Assembly: GCA_032622095.1 (NCBI GenBank)
Contig: CP136069.1
Location: 122,874,126-122,938,125 of the forward strand
DNA length: 64,000 bases
Reading direction: 5' to 3'
DNA from: Siphonodentalium dalli
Taxonomy: Eukaryota > Mollusca > Scaphopoda > Gadilida > Siphonodentaliidae
Shown here: positions 1 through 13,700 of the stretch, one piece after another
How the letters are laid out: the number at the start of each line of letters is the position of its first letter
Numbering within the stretch: position 1 is the stretch's first letter
Made by a program: the position numbers and the translations under genes
Notes under the pieces: generated by a model
Told to the model about the DNA's origin: nothing
Database searches by the model: none
The model's input: the letters and a program-made list of their open reading frames with translations, nothing else

Positions 1-664
1 TAATTAAAGGCACGGGCGGTGTTCGTTGCAGAAATATTAATATGTGGTCAAATCGCCACCAACAGATGGAATATTAAAATATGTACAGTTTTGTTCATAT
101 ACAAACGTAATCAGCGCATGAATAGTGTATTGTCCTCAATGTGTACGATGATTGCGTAAACAACAGCATGCTCGTGTTACAGAAGTTTTGCTTCTGTTTA
201 CATAACACAACGCAATCAAATTGGTTAATCACACAAACATTATATAAACGCTCTTCATTATTTCCATATAAGAAATATAGTAACAAACAACGCTCTTTAT
301 GCTTACCATATCCGGATCTATACAAAAGTCAGGAAACGTAACGTACTGTTTATGCCATAGTTCTGTATGATATAACAACAAATTCTGCCTATATTTTACT
401 ATTTATGTTTATGGCGGTTTTTGACGGAAATGAATATTTTAACAGCATACCCACCGCCAAAGACAGCCCGTATCTTTAATATGAGCAAAAACAGATGTTT
501 TTTTATTAATACCAAATGCTCTCACCATACCCAGAAGCTGCACGTTGCATGGAAAATGATATATTGAGATGTCTGCCTAAGGTCGGATTATTTCAAGAGT
601 CTCCCGAGTGTCGTTTCATGTTGTTAGGTATATGTATATCATTACATGGTATTGGTTATAACAA

Positions 665-860
665 TTAAAGGCACGGGCGGCGTTCGTTGCAGAACTATTC
701 ATATGTGATCAAATCGCCACCAACAGATGGAATATTAAAATATATATAGCTGTGTCGAGATGTCTCCCTAAGGTCGGATTATTTCAAGAGTCTCCCTAAT
801 GTCGTTAATTTTGTTAGCTATATGTATATGTATATCAGTACATGGCATTGGTTATAATAA
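665..860 (+). repeat. B unit of the satellite (representative, 196 bp)
   Basis: The first 90 or so bases match the left end of the MITE in A. The sequence then jumps to the end of the A spacer (GAGATGTCTCCCTAAGGTCG onwards) and stops at the same GGTTATAATAA that precedes the next unit. B is therefore an A unit that lost about 465-515 internal bases, including the right TIR. All B units in the left part of the array are 196 bp. Confidence 0.88.
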
Positions 861-1384
861 TTAAAGGCACGGGCCGTGTTCGTTGCAGAAATATTGATAT
901 GTGGTCAAATCGCCACCAACAGATGGAATATTAAAATATGTACAGTTTTGTTCATATGCAAACGTAATCAGCGCACGAATATTGTATTGTCCTCAAGGTG
1001 TACGATGATTGCGTAAACAACAGTATGCTCGTGTTACAGAAGTTTTGCTTCTGTTTACATAACACAACGCAATCATATTGGTTAATCACACAAACATTAT
1101 ATAAACGCTCTTCATTATTTCCATATAAGAAAAATAGTAACAAACAACGCTCTTTATGCTTACCATATCCGGATCTATACAAAAGTCAGGAAACGAAACG
1201 GTTTTTTCCTTTTGTTTGCACAACAAAGTGAAAACAATTGACAATAACATACTGTTTATGCCATATTTCTGTTTGATATAGCAACAGATTCTGCCTATAT
1301 TTTACTATTTCTGTGTATGGCGGTTTTTGACGGAGATGAATATTTTAACAGCATACCCACCGCCAACACCGCCCGTATCTATAA
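861..1384 (+). mobile_element. MITE module inside a long A unit (representative)
   Basis: The module starts TTAAAGGCACGGGC and ends, in most copies, ACCGCCCGTATCTTTAA. In this copy one base of the right TTAA is mutated. Over the first 20 bp the two ends match as inverted repeats at about 18 positions. No transposase frame is present. TTAA followed by AGG at the ends resembles T2-type/Kolobok MITEs as I recall them. piggyBac also uses TTAA but usually has CC-type ends. The superfamily is therefore inferred, not shown. Confidence 0.75.
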
Positions 1385-4382
1385 TATGAGCAATAAAAGA
1401 TGTTTTTTTATTAATACCAAATGCTCTCACCATACCCTGAAGCTGCACGTTGCATGGAAAATGATATATTGAGATGTCTGTCTAAGGTCGGATTATTTCA
1501 AGAGTCTCCCGAATGTCGTTTCATGTTGTTAGGTATATGTATATCATTACATGGTATTGGTTATAATAATTAAAGGCACGGGCGGCGTTCGTTGCAGAAC
1601 TATTCATATGTGATCAAATCGCCACCAACAGATGGAATATTAAAATATATATAGCTTTGTCGAGATGTCTCCCTAAGGTCGGATTATTTCAAGAGTCTCC
1701 CTAATGTCGTTAATTTTGTTAGCTATATGTATATGTATATGCGTACATGGCATTGGTTATAATAATTAAAGGCACGGGCCGTGTTCGTTGCAGAAATATT
1801 AATATGTGGTCAAATCGCCACCAACAGATGGAATATTAAAATATGTACAGTTTTGTTCATATGCAAACGTAATGAGCGCATGAATAGTGTATTGTCCTCA
1901 ATGTGTACGATGATTGCGTAAACAACAGCATGCTCGTGTTACAGAAGTTTTGCTTCTGTTTACATAACACAACGCAATCATATTGGTTAATCACACAAAC
2001 ATTATATAAACGCTCTTCATTATTTCCATATAAGAAATATAGTAACAAACAACGCTCTTTATGCTTACCATATCCGGATCTATACAAAAGTCAGGAAACG
2101 TAACGTACTGTTTATGCCATAGTTCTGTATGATATAACAACAAATTCTGCCTATATTTTACTATTTCTGTTATGGCGGTTTTTGACGGAGCTGAATATTT
2201 TAACAGCATACCCACCGCCAAAGACAGTCCGTATCTTTAATATGAGCAATAAAAGATGTTTTTTTATTAATACCAAATGCTCTCACCATACCCTGAAGCT
2301 ACACGTTGCATGGAAAATGATATATTGAGATGTCTGCCTAAGGTCGGATTATTTCAAGAGTCTCCCGAATGTCGTTTCATGTTGTTAGGTATATGTATAT
2401 CATTACATGGTATTGGTTATAATAATTAAAGGCACGGGCGGCGTTCGTTGCAGAACTATTCATATGTGATCAAATCGCCACCAACAGATGGAATATTAAA
2501 ATATATATAGCTTTGTTGAGATGTCTCCCTAAGGTCGGATTATTTCAAGAGTCTCCCTAATGTCGTTAATTTTGTTAGCTATATGTATATGTATATCAGT
2601 ACATGGCATTGGTTATAATAATTAAAGGCACGGGCGGTGTTCGTTGCAGAAATATTAATATGTGGTCAAATCGCCACCAACAGATGGAATATTAAAATAT
2701 GTACAGTTTTGTTCATATACAAACGTTATCAGCGCATGAATAGTGTATTGTCCTCAATGTGTACGATGATTGCGTAAACAACAGCATGCTCGTGTTACAG
2801 AAGTTTTGCTTCTGTTTACATAACACAACGCAATCAAATTGGTTAATCACACAAACATTATATAAACGCTCTTCTTATTTCCATATAAGAAATATAGTAA
2901 CAAACAACGCTCTTTATGCTTACCATATCCGGATCTATACAAAAGTCAGGAAAGGTAACGTACTGTTTATGCCATAGTTCTGTATGATATAACAACAAAT
3001 TCTGCCTATATTTTACTATTTCTGTTTATGGCGGTTTTTGACGGAAATGAATATTTTAACAGCATACCCACCGCCATAGACAGCCCGTATCTTTAATATG
3101 AGCAATAACAGATGTTTTTTTATTAATACCAAATGCTCTCACCATACCCAGAAGCTGCACGTTGCATGAAAAATGATATATTGAGATGTCTGCCTAAGGT
3201 CGGATTATTTCAAGAGTCTCCCGAATGTCGTTTCATGTTGTTAGGTATATGTATATCATTACATGGTATTGGTTATAATAATTAAAGGCACGGGCGGCGT
3301 TCGTTGCAGAACTATTCATATGTGATCAAATCGCCACCAACAGATGGAATATTAAAATATATATAGCTGTGTCGAGATGTCTCCCTAAGGTCGGATTATT
3401 TCAAGAGTCTCCCTAATGTCGTTAATTTTGTTAGCTATATGTATATGTATATCAGTACATGGCATTGGTTATAATAATTAAAGGCACGGGCCGTGTTCGT
3501 TGCAGAAATATTGATATGTGGTCAAATCGCCACCAACAGATGGAATATTAAAATATGTACAGTTTTGTTCATATGCAAACGTAATCAGCGCACGAATAGT
3601 GTATTGTCCTCAAGGTGTACGATGATTGCGTAAACAACAGCATGCTCGTGTTACAGAAGTTTTGCTTCTGTTTACATAACACAACGCAATCATATTGGTT
3701 AATCACACAAATATTATTTAAACGCTCTTCATTATTTCCATATAAGAAAAATAGTAACAAACAACGCTCTTTATGATTACCATATCCGGATCTATACAAT
3801 AGTCAGGAAACGTAACGGTTTTTTCCTTTTGTTTGCACAACAAAGTGAAAACAATTGACAATAACATACTGTTTATGCCATATTTCTGTATGATATAACA
3901 ACAACTTCTGCCTATATTTTACTATTTCTGTTTATGGCGGTTTTTGACAGAGATGAATATTTTAACAGCATACCCACCGCCAACACCGCCCGTATCTTTA
4001 ATATGAGCAATAAAAGATGTTTTTTTATTAATACCAAATGCTCTCATCATACCCAGAAGCTGCACGTTGCATGGAAAATGATATATTGAGATGTCTGCCT
4101 AAGGTCGGATTATTTCAAGAGTCTCCCGAATGTCGTTTCATGTTGTTAGGTATATGTATATCATTACATGGTATTGGTTATAATAATTAAAGGCACGGGC
4201 GCCGTTCGTTGCAGAACTATTCATATGTGATCAAATCGCCACCAACAGATGGAATATTAAAATATATATAGATTTGTCGAGATGTCTCCCTAAGGTCGGA
4301 TTATTTCAAGAGTCTCACTAATGTCGTTAATTTTGTTAGCTATATGTATATGTATATGAGTACATGGCATTGGTTATAATAA

Positions 4383-7300
4383 TTAAAGGCACGGGTGGCG
4401 TTCGTTGCAGAACTATTCATATGTGATCAAATCGCCACCAACAGATGGAATATTAAAATATGTACAGTTTTGTTCATATACAAACGTAATCAGCGCATGA
4501 ATAGTGTATTGTCCTCAATGTGTACGATGATTGCGTAAACAACAGCATGCTCGTGTTACAGAAGTTTTGCTTCTGTTTACATAACACAACGCAATCAAAT
4601 TGGTTAATCACACAAACATTATATAAACGCTCTTTATTATTTCCATATAAGAAATATAGTAACAAACAACGCTCTTTATGCTTACCATATCCGGATCTAT
4701 ACAAAAGTCAGGAAACGTAACGTACTGTTTATGCCATAGTTCTGTATGATATAACAACAAATTCTGCCTATATTTTACTATTTATGTTTATGGCAGTTTT
4801 TGACGGAAATGAATATTTTAACAGCATACCCACCGCCAAAGACAGCCCGTATCTTTAATATGAGCAAAAACAGATGTTTTTTTATTAATACCAAATGCTC
4901 TCACCATACCCAGAAGCTGCACGTTTCATGGAAAATGATATATTGAGATGTCTGCCTAAGGTCGGATTATTTCAAGAGTCTCCCGAGTGTCGTTTCATGT
5001 TGTTAGGTATATGTATATCATTACATGGTATTGGTTATAATAATTAAAGGCACGGGCGGCGTTCGTTGCAGAACTATTCATATGTGATCAAATCGCCACC
5101 AACAGATGGAATATTAAAATATATATAGCTGTGTCGAGATGTCTCCCTAAGGTCGGATTATTTCAAGAGTCTCCCTAATGTCGTTAATTTTGTTAGCTAT
5201 ATGTATATGTATATCAGTACATGGCATTGGTTATAATAATTAAAGGCACGGGCCGTGTTCGTTGCAGAAATATTGATATGTGGTCAAATCGCCACCAACA
5301 GATGGAATATTAAAATATGTACAGTTTTGTTCATATGCAAACGTAATCAGCGCACGAATATTGTATTGTCCTCAAGGTGTACGATGATTGCGTAAACAAC
5401 AGTATGCTCGTGTTACAGAAGTTTTGCTTCTGTTTACATAACACAACGCAATCATATTGGTTAATCACACAAACATTATATAAACGCTCTTCATTATTTC
5501 CATATAAGAAAAATAGTAACAAACAACGCTCTTTATGCTTACCATATCCGGATCTATACAAAAGTCAGGAAACGAAACGGTTTTTTCCTTTTGTTTGCAC
5601 AACAAAGTGAAAACAATTGACAATAACATACTGTTTATGCCATATTTCTGTTTGATATAACAACAGATTCTGCCTATATTTTACTATTTCTGTGTATGGC
5701 GGTTTTTGACGGAGATGAATATTTTAACAGCATACCCACCGCCAACACCGCCCGTATCTATAATATGAGCAATAAAAGATGTTTTTTTATTAATACCAAA
5801 TGCTCTCACCATACCCTGAAGCTGCACGTTGCATGGAAAATGATATATTGAGATGTCTGTCTAAGGTCGGATTATTTCAAGAGTCTCCCGAATGTCGTTT
5901 CATGTTGTTAGGTATATGTATATCATTACATGGTATTGGTTATAATAATTAAAGGCACGGGCGGCGTTCGTTGCAGAACTATTCATATGTGATCAAATCG
6001 CCACCAACAGATGGAATATTAAAATATATATAGCTTTGTCGAGATGTCTCCCTAAGGTCGGATTATTTCAAGAGTCTCCCTAATGTCGTTAATTTTGTTA
6101 GCTATATGTATATGTATATGAGTACATGGCATTGGTTATAATAATTAAAGGCACGGGCCGTGTTCGTTGCAGAAATATTAATATGTGGTCAAATCGCCAC
6201 CAACAGATGGAATATTAAAATATGTACAGTTTTGTTCATATGCAAACGTAATGAGCGCATGAATAGTGTATTGTCCTCAATGTGTACGATGATTGCGTAA
6301 ACAACAGCATGCTCGTGTTACAGAAGTTTTGCTTCTGTTTACATAACACAACGCAATCATATTGGTTAATCACACAAACATTATATAAACGCTCTTCATT
6401 ATTTCCATATAAGAAATATAGTAACAAACAACGCTCTTTATGCTTACCATATCCGGATCTATACAAAAGTCAGGAAACGTAACGTACTGTTTATGCCATA
6501 GTTCTGTATGATATAACAACAAATTCTGCCTATATTTTACTATTTCTGTTATGGCGGTTTTTGACGGAGCTGAATATTTTAACAGCATACCCACCGCCAA
6601 AGACAGTCCGTATCTTTAATATGAGCAATAAAAGATGTTTTTTTATTAATACCAAATGCTCTCACCATACCTTGAAGCTACACGTTGCATGGAAAATGAT
6701 ATATTGAGATGTCTGCCTAAGGTCGGATTATTTCAAGAGTCTCCCGAATGTCGTTTCATGTTGTTAGGTATATGTATATCATTACATGGTATTGGTTATA
6801 ATAATTAAAGGCACGGGCGGCGTTCGTTGCAGAACTATTCATATGTGATCAAATCGCCACCAACAGATGGAATATTAAAATATATATAGCTTTGTTGAGA
6901 TGTCTCCCTAAGGTCGGATTATTTCAAGAGTCTCCCTAATGTCGTTAATTTTGTTAGCTATATGTATATGTATATCAGTACATGGCATTGGTTATAATAA
7001 TTAAAGGCACGGGCGGTGTTCGTTGCAGAAAAATTAATATGTGGTCAAATCGCCACCAACAGATGGAATATTAAAATATGTACAGTTTTGTTCATATACA
7101 AACGTAATCAGCGCATGAATAGTGTATTGTCCTCAATGTGTACGATGATTGCGTAAACAACAGCATGCTCGTGTTACAGAAGTTTTGCTTCTGTTTACAT
7201 AACACAACGCAATCAAATTGGTTAATCACACAAACATTATATAAACGCTCTTCTTATTTCCATATAAGAAATATAGTAACAAACAACGCTCTTTATGCTT

Positions 7301-8761
7301 ACCATATCCGGATCTATACAAAAGTCAGGAAAGGTAACGTACTGTTTATGCCATAGTTCTGTATGATATAACAACAAATTCTGCCTATATTTTACTATTT
7401 CTGTTTATGGCGGTTTTTGACGGAAATGAATATTTTAACAGCATACCCACCGCCATAGACAGCCCGTATCTTTAATATGAGCAATAACAGATGTTTTTTT
7501 ATTAATACCAAATGCTCTCACCATACCCAGAAGCTGCACGTTGCATGAAAAATGATATATTGAGATGTCTGCCTAAGGTCGGATTATTTCAAGAGTCTCC
7601 CGAATGTCGTTTCATGTTGTTAGGTATATGTATATCATTACATGGTATTGGTTATAATAATTAAAGGCACGGGCGGCGTTCGTTGCAGAACTATTCATAT
7701 GTGATCAAATCGCCACCAACAGATGGAATATTAAAATATATATAGCTGTGTCGAGATGTCTCCCTAGGGTCGGATTATTTCAAGAGTCTCCCTAATGTCG
7801 TTAATTTTGTTAGCTATATGTATATGTATATCAGTACATGGCATTGGTTATAATAATTAAAGGCACGGGCCGTGTTCGTTGCAGAAATATTGATATGTGG
7901 TCAAATCGCCACCAACAGATGGAATATTAAAATATGTACAGTTTTGTTCATATGCAAACGTAATCAGCGCACGAATAGTGTATTGTCCTCAATGTGTACG
8001 ATGATTGCGTAAACAACAGCATGCTCGTGTTACAGAAGTTTTGCTTCTGTTTACATAACACAACGCAATCATATTGGTTAATCACACAAATATTATTTAA
8101 ACGCTCTTCATTATTTCCATATAAGAAAAATAGTAACAAACAACGCTCTTTATGATTACCATATCCGGATCTATACAATAGTCAGGAAACGTAACGGTTT
8201 TTTCCTTTTGTTTGCACAACAAAGTGAAAACAATTGACAATAACATACTGTTTATGCCATATTTCTGTATGATATAACAACAACTTCTGCCTATATTTTA
8301 CTATTTCTGTTTATGGCGGTTTTTGACGGAGATGAATATTTTAACAGCATACCCACCGCCAACACCGCCCGTATCTATAATATGAGCAATAAAAGATGTT
8401 TTTTTATTAATACCAAATGCTCTCACCATACCCTGAAGCTGCACGTTGCATGGAAAATGATATATTGAGATGTCTGTCTAAGGTCGGATTATTTCAAGAG
8501 TCTCCCGAATGTCGTTTCATGTTGTTAGGTATATGTATATCATTACATGGTATTGGTTATAATAATTAAAGGCACGGGCGCCGTTCGTTGCAGAACTATT
8601 CATATGTGATCAAATCGCCACCAACAGATGGAATATTAAAATATATATAGATTTGTCGAGATGTCTCCCTAAGGTCGGATTATTTCAAGAGTCTCACTAA
8701 TGTCGTTAATTTTGTTAGCTATATGTATATGTATATGAGTACATGGCATTGGTTATAATAA
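4383..8761 (+). repeat. Higher-order repeat copy 2
   Basis: It repeats copy 1 at a constant offset of 4379 bp with only a handful of visible substitutions, such as a G-to-A change near 4796 and a G-to-T change near 4925. Its first unit is a hybrid: the head reads like a B unit (GGGTGGCGTT, then AACTATTCATATGTGATC) and then continues as A. This marks an unequal-exchange or conversion junction. Confidence 0.9.
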
Positions 8762-10719
8762 TTAAAGGCACGGGTGGCGTTCGTTGCAGAACTATTCATA
8801 TGTGATCAAATCGCCACCAACAGATGGAATATTAAAATATATATAGCTTTGTCGAGATGTCTCCCTAAGGTCGGATTATTTCAAGAGTATCCCTAATGTC
8901 GTTAATTGTGTTAGCTATATGTATATGTATATCAGTACATGGCATTGGTTATAATAATTAATCGCACGGGCGGTGTTCGTTGCAGAAATATTAATATGTG
9001 GTCAAATCGCCACCAACAGATGGAATATTAAAATATGTACAGTTTTGTTCATATACAAACGTAATGAGCGCATGAATAGTGTATTGTCCTCAATGTGTAT
9101 GATGATTGCGTAAACAACAGCATCCTCGTGTTACAGAAGTTTTGCTTCTGTTTACATAACACAACGCAATCAAATTGGTTAATCACACAAACATTATATA
9201 AACGCTCTTCTTATTTCCATATAAGAAATATAGTAACAAACAACGCTCTTTATGCTTACCATATCCGGATCTATACAAAAGTCAGGAAAGGTAACGTACT
9301 GTTTATGCCATAGTTCTGTATGATATAACAACAAATTCTGCCTATATTTTACTATTTCTGTTTATGGCGGTTTTTGACGGAAATGAATATTTTAACAGCA
9401 TACCCACCGCCATAGACAGCCCGTATCTTTAATATGAGCAATAACAGATGTTTTTTTATTAATACCAAATGCTCTCACCATACCCAGAAGCTGCACGTTG
9501 CATGAAAAATGATATATTGAGATGTCTGCCTAAGGTCGGATTATTTCAAGAGTCTCCCGAATGTCGTTTCATGTTGTTAGGTATATGTATATCATTACAT
9601 GGTATTGGTTATAATAATTAAAGGCACGGGCGGCGTTCGTTGCAGAACTATTCATATGTGATCAAATCGCCACCAACAGATGGAATATTAAAATATATAT
9701 AGCTGTGTCGAGATGTCTCCCTAAGGTCGGATTATTTCAAGAGTCTCCCTAATGTCGTTAATTTTGTTAGCTATATGTATATGTATATCAGTACATGGCA
9801 TTGGTTATAATAATTAAAGGCACGGGCCGTGTTCGTTGCAGAAATATTGATATGTGGTCAAATCGCCACCAACAGATGGAATATTAAAATATGTACAGTT
9901 TTGTTCATATGCAAACGTAATCAGCGCACGAATAGTGTATTGTCCTCAAGGTGTACGATGATTGCGTAAACAACAGCATGCTCGTGTTACAGAAGTTTTG
10001 CTTCTGTTTACATAACACAACGCAATCATATTGGTTAATCACACAAATATTATTTAAACGCTCTTCATTATTTCCATATAAGAAAAATAGTAACAAACAA
10101 CGCTCTTTATGATTACCATATCCGGATCTATACAATAGTCAGGAAACGTAACGGTTTTTTCCTTTTGTTTGCACAACAAAGTGAAAACAATTGACAATAA
10201 CATACTGTTTATGCCATATTTCTGTATGATATAACAACAACTTCTGCCTATATTTTACTATTTCTGTTTATGGCGGTTTTTGACGGAGATGAATATTTTA
10301 ACAGCATACCCACCGCCAACACCGCCCGAATCTTTAATATGAGCAATAAAAGATGTTTTTTTTATTAATACCAAATGCTCTCATCATACCCAGAAGCTGC
10401 ACGTTGCATGGAAAATGATATATTGAGATGTCTGCCTAAGGTCGGATTATTTCAAGAGTCTCCCGAATGTCGTTTCATGTTGTTAGGTATATGTATATCA
10501 TTACATGGTATTGGTTATAATAATTAAAGGCACGGGCGCCGTTCGTTGCAGAACTATTCATATGTGATCAAATCGCCACCAACAGATGGAATATTAAAAT
10601 ATATATAGATTTGTCGAGATGTCTCCCTAAGGTCGGATTATTTCAAGAGTCTCACTAATATCGTTAATTTTGTTAGCTATATGTATATGTATATGAGTAC
10701 ATGGCATTGGTTATAATAA
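8762..10719 (+). repeat. Partial higher-order block (1958 bp) with an extra B unit
   Basis: After copy 2 an additional B unit follows at 8762-8957, giving two B units in tandem. The next A head, at 8958, reads TTAATCGCACGGG instead of TTAAAGGCACGGG. The block continues as A(short)-B-A(long)-B and joins the third higher-order copy. The offset of 1957 bp equals 856+905+196, so the block is a truncated higher-order copy with one inserted B. Confidence 0.85.
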
Positions 10720-13700
10720 TTAAAGGCACGGGTGGCGTTCGTTGCAGAACTATTCTCGCCACCAACAGATGGAATATTAAAATATGTACAGTTTTGTTCA
10801 TATACAAACGTAATCAGCGCATGAATAGTGTATTGTCCTCAATGTGTACGATGATTGCGTAAACAACAGCATGCTCGTGTTACAGAAGTTTTGCTTCTGT
10901 TTACATAACACAACGCAATCAAATTGGTTAATCACACAAACATTATATAAACGCTCTTCATTATTTCCATATAAGAAATATAGTAACAAACAACGCTCTT
11001 TATGCTCACCATATCCGGATCTATACAAAAGTCAGGAAACGTAACGTACTGTTTATGCCATAGTTCTGTATGATATAACAACAAATTCTGCCTATATTTT
11101 ACTATTTCTGTTATGGCGGTTTTTGACGGAGCTGAATATTTTAACAGCATACCCACCGCCAAAGACAGTCCGTATCTTTAATATGAGCAATAAAAGATGT
11201 TTTTTTATTAATACCAAATGCTCTCACCATACCCAGAAGCTGCACGTTGCATGGAAAATGATATATTGAGATGTCTGCCTAAGGTCGGATTATTTCAAGA
11301 GTCTCCCGAGTGTCGTTTCATGTTGTTAGGTATATGTATATCATTACATGGTATTGGTTATAATAATTAAAGGCACGGGCGGCGTTCGTTGCAGAACTAT
11401 TCATATGTGATCAAATCGCCACCAACAGATGGAATATTAAAATATATATAGCTGTGTCGAGATGTCTCCCTAAGGTCGGATTATTTCAAGAGTCTCCCTA
11501 ATGTCGTTAATTTTGTTAGCTATATGTATATGTATATCAGTACATGGCATTGGTTATAATAATTAAAGGCACGGGCCGTGTTCGTTGCAGAAATATTGAT
11601 ATGTGGTCAAATCGCCACCAACAGATGGAATATTAAAATATGTACAGTTTTGTTCATATGCAAACGTAATCAGCGCACGAATATTGTATTGTCCTCAAGG
11701 TGTACGATGATTGCGTAAACAACAGTATGCTCGTGTTACAGAAGTTTTGCTTCTGTTTACATAACACAACGCAATCATATTGGTTAATCACACAAACATT
11801 ATATAAACGCTCTTCATTATTTCCATATAAGAAAAATAGTAACAAACAACGCTCTTTATGCTTACCATATCCGGATCTATACAAAAGTCAGGAAACGAAA
11901 CGGTTTTTTCCTTTTGTTTGCACAACAAAGTGAAAACAATTGACAATAACATACTGTTTATGCCATATTTCTGTTTGATATAACAACAGATTCTGCCTAT
12001 ATTTTACTATTTCTGTGTATGGCGGTTTTTGACGGAGATGAATATTTTAACAGCATACCCACCGCCAACAACGCCCGTATCTATAATATGAGCAATAAAA
12101 GATGTTTTTTTATTAATACCAAATGCTCTCACCATACCCTGAAGCTGCACGTTGCATGGAAAATGATATATTGAGATGTCTGTCTAAGGTCGGATTATTT
12201 CAAGAGTCTCCCGAATGTCGTTTCATGTTGTTAGGTATATGTATATCATTACATGGTATTGGTTATAATAATTAAAGGCACGGGCGGCGTTCGTTGCAGA
12301 ACTATTCATATGTGATCAAATCGCCACCAACAGATGGAATATTAAAATATATATAGCTTTGTCGAGATGTCTCCCTAAGGTCGGATTATTTCAAGAGTCT
12401 CCCTAATGTCGTTAATTTTGTTAGCTATATGTATATGTATATGAGTACATGGCATTGGTTATAATAATTAAAGGCACGGGCCGTGTTCGTTGCAGAAATA
12501 TTAATATGTGGTCAAATCGCCACCAACAGATGGAATATTAAAATATGTACAGTTTTGTTCATATGCAAACGTAATGAGCGCATGAATAGTGTATTGTCCT
12601 CAATGTGTACGATGATTGCGTAAACAACAGCATGCTCGTGTTACAGAAGTTTTGCTTCTGTTTACATAACACAACGCAATCATATTGGTTAATCACACAA
12701 ACATTATATAAACGCTCTTCATTATTTCCATATAAGAAATATAGTAACAAACAACGCTCTTTATGCTCACCATATCCGGATCTATACAAAAGTCAGGAAA
12801 CGTAACGTACTGTTTATGCCATAGTTCTGTATGATATAACAACAAATTCTGCCTATATTTTACTATTTCTGTTATGGCGGTTTTTGACGGAGCTGAATAT
12901 TTTAACAGCATACCCACCGCCAAAGACAGTCCGTATCTTTAATATGAGCAATAAAAGATGTTTTTTTATTAATACCAAATGCTCTCACCATACCCTGAAG
13001 CTACACGTTGCATGGAAAATGATATATTGAGATGTCTGCCTAAGGTCGGATTATTTCAAGAGTCTCCCGAATGTCGTTTCATGTTGTTAGGTATATGTAT
13101 ATCATTACATGGTATTGGTTATAATAATTAAAGGCACGGGCGGCGTTCGTTGCAGAACTATTCATATGTGATCAAATCGCCACCAACAGATGGAATATTA
13201 AAATATATATAGCTTTGTTGAGATGTCTCCCTAAGGTCGGATTATTTCAAGAGTCTCCCTAATGTCGTTAATTTTGTTAGCTATATGTATATGTATATCA
13301 GTACATGGCATTGGTTATAATAATTAAAGGCACGGGCGGTGTTCGTTGCAGAAATATTAATATGTGGTCAAATCGCCACCAACAGATGGAATATTAAAAT
13401 ATGTACAGTTTTGTTCATATACAAACGTAATCAGCGCATGAATAGTGTATTGTCCTCAATGTGTACGATGATTGCGTAAACAACAGCATGCTCGTGTTAC
13501 AGAAGTTTTGCTTATGTTTACATAACACAACGCAATCAAATTGGTTAATCACACAAACATTATATAAACGCTCTTCTTATTTCCATATAAGAAATATAGT
13601 AACAAACAACGCTCTTTATGCTTACCATATCCGGATCTATACAAAAGTCAGGAAAGGTAACGTACTGTTTATGCCATAGTTCTGTATGATATAACAACAA

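Larger units (their letters stand above)
1..4382 (+). repeat. Higher-order repeat copy 1 (4379-bp period)
   Basis: Unit starts (first base of TTAA) are at 4, 665, 861, 1570, 1766, 2426, 2622, 3282, 3478 and 4187. The order is A(661) B(196) A-long(709) B A(660) B A(660) B A-long(709) B, which sums to 4379 bp. The next copy starts at 4383. The two long A units carry the 48-bp insertion, for example after position 1200. Confidence 0.92.

Noticed and set aside
95-325. Recurrent 76-codon minus-strand frame (starting MYRSGYGKHKERC) and an overlapping 66-77-codon plus-strand frame in every satellite A unit
   Set aside because: They recur because the unit recurs. Both strands are open over the same bases, and the product has no domain. 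The free MITE copies do not keep the frame. A dN/dS test over diverged units would settle it.
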